From Planctomycetaceae bacterium (GTDB lineage: Bacteria > Planctomycetota > Planctomycetia > Planctomycetales > Planctomycetaceae): a stretch of 6,172 bases of DNA. The position numbers were made by a program, and so were the translations under genes. Location: assembly GCA_020426065.1 (NCBI GenBank), contig JAGQQT010000254.1, forward strand, positions 1 to 6,172, read 5' to 3'. Below the pieces are notes generated by a model that made no database searches, had not been told where the DNA came from, and saw only the letters and a list, made by a program, of their open reading frames with translations. Shown here in pieces: positions 1-4,633 of the stretch; within the stretch, counting starts at the first letter, position 1, and every line of letters begins with the position of its first letter.

Positions 1-833
1 CTCACTTCGAGTGACTTTGCGACTCGAAACACCGGGAACGGGTATTCGTAGTGATTGGCCGGAAGGTCAGCCCGGAAGTGGTCAATCGGCAGGTTTAAGG
101 TTGGCGGATAAGGGCCATTTCGCAGGATGTGGTTACCAGTTTCGTTCAATGTAGTGGTCCAGCATTCACCTCCCCATTCCGGTTTGACCCCAGATGTCGC
201 TTGATGAACAAAGAAAGCATGAAGTTCAATTTCGGTTGGAAGGCGAACGTGTGCCCAGTCGGAAAAAGCTTCTGCGTCGTTAAACGTCACTCCGAATACA
301 GGTGTTTTGGGGCTCTTGCCCCAATTGAGTTTCATATGACTTTCGAGATAGCCATTGTATTCGACTTTGTCGCAGTCGGGGGTGTAACCAGAGGCTGACA
401 TAAATTCAGTGAATTGCCCCATCGAAACTTGAAACTTAGAAATCGCGAACGGGCCAACAGTATGAGGCGTGCCGTCCATTTCAACGATTGGATCGGTTAA
501 GGCAATCCACTTGAAGTCCAACCCTGATGGTACGCCATCGAATGCGATTCCGATTCGCACCGAGTCGATTTCGGGAAAACTGCGGCCGAGGGCTTTCGTG
601 AGTCGTCGCAATGCAGCCCGCGTGAGATGTTCGCATGCTGCCAACATCTCTGATGCATCGACATTCCAAGAGCGAATATCGCAGTCTGCACGCTGAGCGT
701 CGGAGTTGGTTTGAAACCAGTTTTCGAGGAATTTACCGAGAGCGTTTAGGCGGTCTGCCGTGATCGCCGAAGAGGATTGAAAACGCATCAGCAATGGTTC
801 CCAATCGACAAGGTCTTCCTCGATGATCTTCAT
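1..833 (-). CDS. FGE/sulfatase-modifying-factor-like domain protein, 3' end outside the window
   Basis: The frame is open from an ATG at 833-831 to the left edge, giving 277 codons with no stop. An in-frame TGA at 848-846 rules out a start further upstream, and no clear Shine-Dalgarno precedes the ATG. Residues 1-110 are mostly helical and unrecognised. From about residue 123 the protein resembles the FGE-sulfatase fold: GPFAISKFQVSMGQFTEFM, then TPVFGVTFNDAEAFSDWAHVR, LPTEIE, WGGECWTTT, ILRNG, and a terminal FPVFRVAK like the usual GFR(V) end. The true end is therefore probably close to the edge. The stretch between ILRNG and FPVFR, where true formylglycine-generating enzymes carry their catalytic cysteine pair, has no cysteine. 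The protein is probably not a sulfatase activator but a divergent member of the fold. It is the first gene of the putative cassette array reading leftwards, with repeat copy 1 just upstream. Fold assignment is fairly sure; function is unknown. Confidence 0.8.
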   Translation of the reverse strand, partial: MKIIEEDLVDWEPLLMRFQSSSAITADRLNALGKFLENWFQTNSDAQRADCDIRSWNVDASEMLAACEHLTRAALRRLTKALGRSFPEIDSVRIGIAFDGVPSGLDFKWIALTDPIVEMDGTPHTVGPFAISKFQVSMGQFTEFMSASGYTPDCDKVEYNGYLESHMKLNWGKSPKTPVFGVTFNDAEAFSDWAHVRLPTEIELHAFFVHQATSGVKPEWGGECWTTTLNETGNHILRNGPYPPTLNLPIDHFRADLPANHYEYPFPVFRVAKSLEV

Positions 834-861
834 GAGATGCGACTTTCATTTGCCCGATAAC

Positions 862-990
862 GATCCAAGCCAGGTGCCATTGCCACGCTTGCGTGGCAAT
901 GATTGTGCTGACTCATTTTGTTTGCCCGCACGATCCTCGGGATGATCTTAGAGACATTGCATGCCCACGACGAGCGTGGGCATGGCACCC
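862..990. repeat. 129-bp dispersed double-hairpin repeat, copy 1
   Basis: This is 97% identical (4 substitutions, no gaps) to 1696-1824 in the same orientation. It holds two strong hairpins. The first, at 878-901, has arm CATTGCCACGC and a near-zero loop. The second, at 960-984, has arms CATGCCCACG/CGTGGGCATG around a 5-nt loop. The outer ends pair as GGTGCCA (873-879) with TGGCACC (983-989), so the whole unit can form a three-way or cruciform structure. There is no transposase, so it resembles a REP/MITE-type non-autonomous element. On the minus strand it ends 28 bp before the ATG of the FGE-like gene. I see no matching direct repeats at its borders. Confidence 0.85.
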
Positions 991-1017
991 GGCACTCGTC
1001 CAGAAATACCTTGGCGG

Positions 1018-1033
1018 CTTTGCGTCTTTGCGT
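1018..1033 (-). repeat. tandem CGCAAAGA-type motif
   Basis: On the minus strand ACGCAAAG occurs twice in tandem, followed by CCGCCAAGG. Short runs of this CGCAAAGA type recur in intergenic DNA of many bacteria. Its role is unknown, and here it is only two units long. The rest of the gene-free stretch 834-1216 holds repeat copy 1 and the attC-like site. I see nothing else in 1034-1134. Confidence 0.45.
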
Positions 1034-1134
1034 GACAATCTTGTTCCCGGCAAGTGATGCCACAATCGATTCCAGTCAATCAGGATGAGTGTATCAAAGC
1101 GAAACCCACCTTCGAGTTCAACCAGTATTCACGT

Positions 1135-1207
1135 GGGTTACAATTCGTTGCATCCACCTGACTCACTGCCGGCGCGGGCGGCTGTTGCCTGCAGCGTCTG
1201 GTTCGGC
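1135..1207 (-). other. candidate attC-like site after the TPR gene (degenerate or chimeric)
   Basis: Read on the minus strand, it begins 9 nt after the TPR stop with GCCGAAC (1207-1201), which keeps the terminal AAC of the R'' core. It then has a 4-nt spacer and CGCTGCA. The far end, read inward on the plus strand, is GTTAC, then AATT, then CGTTGCA, which is the same layout, and on the minus strand it closes with GTAACCC. The inner 6-mers GTTGCA and TGCAGC pair with one G-T wobble, but the next arm segment pairs poorly. Each end looks like an attC half-site, yet the two do not match well, and the expected GTT core reads GTA. This is either a decayed or hybrid attC or a coincidence. Confidence 0.42.
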
Positions 1208-1216
1208 GTTTCCTTT

Positions 1217-1675
1217 CTATAGCTCAAATTGCATACTTACTCGTCCCTTGCGCAAGTCCTCCAACTGCGCCTTGCGTCGAGTCAGGAAGTCATCATCTGG
1301 CGTATGAAATACTGAATACTCTGTAATCGCTCTCTCGGCATAGGGAATGGCCTCTTCATAACGTCCCTGAAAGGCCAATATCATTGCGAGAAGATGGACA
1401 TATGTAGCCAAGGCTTCGCGATTCTCTGCACCGTGCTCCTCATAATAGACCACCGATCGTCGCGCATAGGTCTCAGCAACTGAATATCGCTCCAATTGCA
1501 GGTTCAGCGCCGCGAGGTAATTCAATGCGTCAGCAACTCGCTTCGAGTCTGCTTCAGCCTCTTCGAGTATACTGGCGATCTCCTCGCGAAGAGGCAGCAT
1601 GCCAGTGAAATCACGTGCAAGCTTCAACTCGCCAGCGCGACGCGTAAGTTCATTGACTCGCTCCCACGGGGTCAT
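1217..1675 (-). CDS. small TPR-repeat protein
   Basis: It encodes 152 residues from ATG 1675, and the gene ends in TAG. A TTG two codons upstream (1681) could also start it. I prefer the ATG because it is the stronger start codon, and neither has a convincing ribosome site. Two TPR-like helical hairpins are visible: residues about 44-77 (VADALNYLAALNLQLERYSV, then AETYARR) and about 86-119 (ALATYVHLLAMILAFQGRYE, then EAIPYAERAI). A charged helical N-terminus (VNELTRRAGELKLARDF) precedes them. There is no signal peptide, so it is probably a cytoplasmic protein-binding module. It lies between repeat copy 2 upstream and an attC-like site downstream, as expected for a cassette gene. The partner and exact function are unknown. 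Confidence 0.8.
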   Translation of the reverse strand: MTPWERVNELTRRAGELKLARDFTGMLPLREEIASILEEAEADSKRVADALNYLAALNLQLERYSVAETYARRSVVYYEEHGAENREALATYVHLLAMILAFQGRYEEAIPYAERAITEYSVFHTPDDDFLTRRKAQLEDLRKGRVSMQFEL

Positions 1676-1681
1676 GCTCAA

Positions 1682-1861
1682 CTATCCGCCGAAAAGATCC
1701 AAGCCAGGTGCCATTGCCACGCTTGCGTGGCAATGATTGTGCGAACTCATTTTGTTGGCCCGCACGATCCTCGGGATCATCTTAGAGACATTGCATGCCC
1801 ACGACGAGCGTGGGCATGGCACCCAGCCTGTCCATTCGCGTTTGAAGTCATCTGCGTTCAT
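1682..1861 (-). CDS. short ORF of 59 codons running through repeat copy 2
   Basis: ATG 1861 opens MNADDFKREWTGW, then the frame runs through the whole repeat, which is 129 bp or exactly 43 codons without a stop, and ends at TAG 1684-1682. The next codon in the same frame is the TTG and, two codons on, the ATG of the TPR gene. It may be the original 5' end of the TPR gene displaced by the repeat, a leader peptide, or a chance ORF. Most of its residues are repeat-derived and do not look like a protein domain. Confidence 0.22.
   Translation of the reverse strand: MNADDFKREWTGWVPCPRSSWACNVSKMIPRIVRANKMSSHNHCHASVAMAPGLDLFGG
1696..1824. repeat. 129-bp dispersed double-hairpin repeat, copy 2
   Basis: This is the same element and orientation as 862-990, differing at four positions. 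Hairpins lie at 1712-1735 (arm CATTGCCACGC) and 1794-1818 (CATGCCCACG/CGTGGGCATG). Terminal GGTGCCA/TGGCACC pairing is conserved. In this copy the centre also has a complete GATCC-TCG-GGATC mini-hairpin that copy 1 breaks by one base. It ends 20 bp before the TPR ATG. Confidence 0.85.
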
Positions 1862-1877
1862 AAGTATCAGCTTTGTT

Positions 1878-1969
1878 GCATAATGACTAAGATCAGCGAA
1901 CCGCCGTCAGTAACCATCGATTTCACATCACTCGCAGTGGGCGGCTTCGCGTGCATCGTTTTGTTATCC
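1878..1969 (-). other. integron attC-like recombination site after the 118-residue gene
   Basis: Read on the minus strand, it starts 6 nt after the stop codon with R'' GGATAAC (1969-1963) and a 5-nt spacer. The left arm follows: GAT-g-CA-c-GCGAA-g-CCGCC (1957-1940). After a 34-nt loop comes the right arm GGCGG-TTCGC-TG-ATC (1905-1891), a 6-nt spacer, and R' ATTATGC (1884-1878). All 15 bases of the right arm pair with the left arm, and the left arm has three extra unpaired bases (lower case). Extrahelical bases in the left (L'') arm, paired core boxes and a position just behind a stop codon are the defining features of integron attC sites. The oddity is that R' starts with A instead of the near-invariant G of GTTRRRY, which predicts weak or lost recombination. 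Confidence 0.7.
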
Positions 1970-1975
1970 GCCAAT

Positions 1976-2332
1976 TCAGGACTCCGTAAGACAATTCAAG
2001 CGAATGTCTCGGAGATAGTCTGGAGGATCAATATCCGGATCGTCTAAGACACCATGATCGGACAATATTCCGTCGTTTACAAGTTTGTCGATGTAGGTAT
2101 CCGTCAGATCGTCAAGGTCATTGATCTCGACAAGCGGCAGGTCTGGAAAAGGTGAAGGGCCAATGTCAGGTACAAAAGCAATTCGATCTCCGGGGTGGTC
2201 AAACACGTACGCGATCGTCAGAGCTGAGGTTACTGGATTGGCAATCAGTTCTCGCCGTTTCCATGCCGGCAAACGACAAAATGATACTTTGTTGCGTCTG
2301 TCTGCATTCACCAGTTCGTAACTCACACCCAT
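1976..2332 (-). CDS. 118-residue protein of unknown function
   Basis: The start is ATG 2332, preceded by GAAGGA about 6 nt upstream, a good Shine-Dalgarno. The stop is TGA. I do not recognise the family. The N-terminal half has alternating hydrophobic segments (VSYELV, SALTIAYVF, RIAFVPD) suggestive of a small alpha/beta domain. The second half is very acidic with many D residues (INDLDDLTDTYIDKLVNDGI) and ends in DPDIDPPDYLRDI. There is no signal peptide or membrane segment, so it is probably cytoplasmic. It is bounded by a degenerate attC-like hairpin upstream and the best attC candidate downstream, and so has the size and layout of a single-gene integron cassette of about 470 bp. Confidence 0.72.
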   Translation of the reverse strand: MGVSYELVNADRRNKVSFCRLPAWKRRELIANPVTSALTIAYVFDHPGDRIAFVPDIGPSPFPDLPLVEINDLDDLTDTYIDKLVNDGILSDHGVLDDPDIDPPDYLRDIRLNCLTES

Positions 2333-2348
2333 TGACGATCCTTCAGGT

Positions 2349-2411
2349 GGATAACATGTATTCGACCAGCGAAGTGCGGTAAAACTTTACCACACTTCAG
2401 CGGTGTAGTAT
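2349..2411 (-). other. degenerate attC-like hairpin upstream of the 118-residue gene
   Basis: The core is a strong hairpin at 2371-2398 on the plus strand: GAAGTG, one mismatch, GGTAAA, an AC loop, TTTACC, CACTTC. It extends outward through GC/GC and ACC/GGT (2365-2370 with 2400-2404), with one unpaired A on each side. On the minus strand it is followed by GTTATCC (2355-2349), an R'-like core, 16 nt before the 118-residue ATG. The opposite end reads ATACTAC, a poor R''. The spacing between stem and core is unequal (none against about 9 nt), and there is almost no loop. It could be the attC of a lost preceding cassette, or an operator or terminator hairpin. Confidence 0.38.
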
Positions 2412-2421
2412 GGACTTGTGA

Positions 2422-2439
2422 AATTTGATTTGTCAAATT
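2422..2439. repeat. short AT-rich inverted repeat
   Basis: AATTTGA (2422-2428) and TCAAATT (2433-2439) form 7-bp arms around a 4-nt loop. It lies in the purN to 118-residue-gene spacer beside the larger hairpin. It could bind a regulator or be incidental. There is no U-tract, so it is not a clear terminator. Confidence 0.3.
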
Positions 2440-2486
2440 GTGAAACGAGTTGCTATGGCATCCGGCTATTAAAATCCCACACACAA

Positions 2487-2525
2487 TCCCCTCACCCTGG
2501 CTCTCTCCCCAATGGGGCGAGGGGA
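2487..2525. repeat. CCCCTCACC-type GC-rich hairpin repeat
   Basis: TCCCCTC (2487-2493) pairs with GAGGGGA (2519-2525). Inside, CCCC (2507-2510) pairs with GGGG (2514-2517) around AAT. Sequences of this type are widespread intergenic repeats in bacteria. It lies about 40 bp beyond the purN stop, so its transcript would fold and could protect or end the purN mRNA, but no T-run follows on the minus strand. Confidence 0.55.
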
Positions 2526-2566
2526 CTTGAGTCGAGAGGCAATCCCCGGATCCTGTTTCCGTCAAC

Positions 2567-3214
2567 TCAGCGGATGATCTGTACGCGGCCATTGTTCAAC
2601 CTGAGTTGACCTTGGGCGTACAGTCGGACGGCTTCAGGGTAGGCTTCGCATTCTTGCTCAAAGACGCGGGCGGCGATCTCGTGAGGTGTATCCTCGAACG
2701 CAATCTCGACCGCTCGCTGCAGAATGATCGGGCCGTGATCATATTGATTGTCGGCAAAGTGGACCGTGCAGCCGGAGACCTTGGCTCCCCGGTCATACAC
2801 CGCCTGATGCACCCGGCCTCCATAGAATTTCCGGCCACAGAATGCTGGAATCAATGACGGATGAATATTCAGGACGCGGTATTCAAAGTCCTGCGGAATT
2901 TCGATCAGGCAGAGAAACCCGCCCATCAGCACCAGGTCCACATCGTGCTGGCGGCAGATGGCAAAAATATCATTGCTGAACTGGTGCACGGAATCATATT
3001 CATCACGCTCCACCACCACGAGCGGCAACTGGTAGGTCTCCGCCTTCTGGTTACCCACGCACTCAGAACTGGACGAGATCACGACCCCAATCCGGGCATC
3101 GAGTTCATGAGCGGCAATCTTCCGCATGAAGTTATCGAGCGTGGTGCCGCCTCCGGAGATCAGAACTGCCAGCCGAATCGGCCGTCCCAAGGGAGCTTCG
3201 GGAAGTGTATTCAT
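2567..3214 (-). CDS. purN: phosphoribosylglycinamide formyltransferase (GART)
   Basis: The product transfers a formyl group from 10-formyltetrahydrofolate to glycinamide ribonucleotide, the third step of de novo purine synthesis, in the cytoplasm. At 215 residues from ATG 3214 it is close to E. coli PurN (212). The phosphate-binding loop ISGGGT is at residues 19-24. The active-site asparagine and histidine are N116 and H118 in NIHPSLIPAF, and the catalytic aspartate is D159 in YDHGPII. Between H118 and D159 there are about five more residues than in E. coli, in the segment GRKFYGG. In-frame starts exist upstream (ATG 3268, GTG 3280), but the family begins just before the RLAVLISGGG strand and the GTG lies inside a repeat, so 3214 is preferred. 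There is no strong ribosome site. No other purine gene adjoins it. Confidence 0.95.
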   Translation of the reverse strand: MNTLPEAPLGRPIRLAVLISGGGTTLDNFMRKIAAHELDARIGVVISSSSECVGNQKAETYQLPLVVVERDEYDSVHQFSNDIFAICRQHDVDLVLMGGFLCLIEIPQDFEYRVLNIHPSLIPAFCGRKFYGGRVHQAVYDRGAKVSGCTVHFADNQYDHGPIILQRAVEIAFEDTPHEIAARVFEQECEAYPEAVRLYAQGQLRLNNGRVQIIR

Positions 3215-3272
3215 GAGGATGTCGATCTTGAGTGAACGTGTTGAAAGAATCGAATAACAAACAGACATTTTG

Positions 3273-3337
3273 TGTGCCACTGGCTTGGCCAGTGCTGGAG
3301 ATGAAGAGGAAGAACACTGGCATAGCCAGTGCCACCC
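3273..3337. repeat. two-hairpin dispersed repeat with CACTGGC arms
   Basis: Two hairpins share the same arms: CACTGGC-TTG-GCCAGTG (3278-3294) and CACTGGC-ATA-GCCAGTG (3315-3331). A purine-rich spacer (TGGAGATGAAGAGGAAGAA) separates them, and the element closes with GCCACCC. Because all four 7-mers are interchangeable, the outer pair can also form one long stem. The plan of two hairpins between GTGCCA-like and CACCC ends recalls the 129-bp repeats to the left, but the sequence differs. Only one copy is in the window. I believe similar units are common in planctomycete genomes, from memory rather than a search. Confidence 0.7.
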
Positions 3338-3408
3338 GGCTGGTCAAGAAAGTAGAACTGGTCTCTGTGGTGAAAATCAATTCAGGATGTTCATGGTACC
3401 TGATGCCA

Positions 3409-4368
3409 CTAACCTTTGTCCCGCGACTTTTCGGGTTCCTGGAGTTGTTCCATGACCTGTGCCGGATCCTTCAGCTCCCCATTCAGGGAACGTCGTTCCT
3501 GCTCCCGCTGATTCATCCAGTTTTCGTGGAAGATGGAGGCGATAATCAAGCTGACGAACAGCATGGCTGCCGTGCCAAGAATCAGCAGACCCCAGCCCAC
3601 TCCTCCGGATTCCCGTTTGGCAGCGGGGGTCCATTGAATCGAACTGGCCATGAGCAGCGGAGCAAACCGACCGGTATCGCGCGCTTCGTAGGTATAGAGC
3701 CGATAAACGTAGCCGGTCACCGAGACCTGATCGGTGGTTTGTTCTCCCACGGGGAACCCTGGCGGCAGTTTTGTCGACATGACGACCGTCGGGTTGGTTT
3801 GCGAATCATCGGTGAAGAGCCAAAGTTCGCACAACTGCTCCACTCCGTCTTCATTCTTTCCGGCTTTGCTCACCACCGCCCGCTGGACATGACCACGCAT
3901 CGTCACCGGACGCCCCTGGTAGTCTTCCGGATGCTGATACAGATCGACAAAAACCGGGAAGTCTTTCAGAGGTCGATTCTTCGATTTTGATTTCTCGTGG
4001 CGTTCTTTCAGAAATCGATCTGCCGCCTTCTGGATCTCGACGGGATCTGCATCCCGGACAAATGCCAGCAGCCGATAATACAACTCCCCTTCCTCCGGCT
4101 GAATTCCGGGACGAGCCGTTTTGAGGGGGATTTCGGTCAGCCAGGGTTGAATGGAATCATAGGTGACCCGGGCGGGCGGATCGGGAGGCATCGGGCTGGC
4201 TGCTCCAAACGGAGAAGTCAATTGCGACAAACCAGTGGCGGGCAGCGTCAGGCCGAACATCAGCCAGCAGGCGATCAGGCAGAACCTTTTTCCCCAACCA
4301 TTCGACGATAATCGTCCTGGATGAGAATTCGGGCGCTCGATTCGCCGTTGTTTCAGAGGGATGAACAT
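3409..4368 (-). CDS. membrane-anchored envelope protein of unknown function
   Basis: It encodes 319 residues from ATG 4368, ending in TAG. GGGAG lies about 11 nt upstream. The frame stays open to the far end of the intergenic region, but the upstream part is low-quality translation and overlaps the next gene's start. Residues 28-47 (KRFCLIACWLMFGLTLPATG) form a basic-then-hydrophobic export segment with possible cleavage near LSQ. A proline-rich linker follows (residues 58-66), then a domain at about 138-247 with beta-strand-like segments (VFVDLYQHPEDYQGRPVTMR, VSVTGYVYRLYTY, APLLMASSIQW) that may be an OB-type barrel. A transmembrane helix is at about 256-280 (WGLLILGTAAMLFVSLIIAS), followed by a charged tail of about 40 residues. 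It is divergent from the hydrolase gene and upstream of purN in the same direction. I do not recognise the family, and the barrel idea is inference. Confidence 0.85.
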   Translation of the reverse strand: MFIPLKQRRIERPNSHPGRLSSNGWGKRFCLIACWLMFGLTLPATGLSQLTSPFGAASPMPPDPPARVTYDSIQPWLTEIPLKTARPGIQPEEGELYYRLLAFVRDADPVEIQKAADRFLKERHEKSKSKNRPLKDFPVFVDLYQHPEDYQGRPVTMRGHVQRAVVSKAGKNEDGVEQLCELWLFTDDSQTNPTVVMSTKLPPGFPVGEQTTDQVSVTGYVYRLYTYEARDTGRFAPLLMASSIQWTPAAKRESGGVGWGLLILGTAAMLFVSLIIASIFHENWMNQREQERRSLNGELKDPAQVMEQLQEPEKSRDKG

Positions 4369-4633
4369 GTAAAACCCCGCTCCCGGTTTTCGGAAAAGCG
4401 CCCTGAGTGAAGACGAACTCCTCACACCGCAAGAAAACCCGCATCCGGTTCCCTCATTCACAATGTAACGGGGGGCGAAGCGACTGCCAATCGAAACTGT
4501 CACACCTGCCCATTCTGCGGAAAATGCCAAACTTTCAATTCCGGGCCAGCCAGGGCAGTCCGGTTTATGGCCTCCCGAAACCCAACCGGTTATCCTGAAC
4601 TGGCCCCATTTCGCCAGCAGGGAGTTGAACATC
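4369..4633. promoter_or_regulatory. divergent intergenic region, presumed back-to-back promoters
   Basis: This 265-bp stretch lies between two genes that start away from each other, so it should hold both promoters. I could not pick a convincing -35/-10 pair on either strand. The hydrolase gene has a good ribosome site: AGGGAG, 9 nt before ATG 4634. Confidence 0.5.

Noticed and set aside
862..990. The 129-bp repeat itself as an attC site
   Set aside because: Its arms pair perfectly with no extrahelical bases, there is no paired GTTRRRY/RYYYAAC core at its ends, and it sits just before start codons rather than just after stops.
830..1063. 77-codon minus-strand ORF through repeat copy 1
   Set aside because: It is composed of the CGCAAAGA motif and the dispersed repeat, and is out of frame with the FGE-like gene.
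862..1824. CRISPR array
   Set aside because: There are only two copies, 705 bp apart, with a gene between them. No short regular spacers or cas genes are present.
1496..2047. 183-codon plus-strand ORF
   Set aside because: It crosses the TPR gene, a repeat and the attC-like site in antisense. Its sequence is low quality and depends on the repeat reading.
2487..2525. Rho-independent terminator of purN
   Set aside because: The stem is GC-rich, but no T-run follows on the minus strand. It is better described as a dispersed hairpin repeat.
3232..3990. 252-codon plus-strand ORF
   Set aside because: It lies opposite purN's upstream region and the envelope-protein gene, its translation shows no domain, and the minus-strand frame has clear export and membrane segments.
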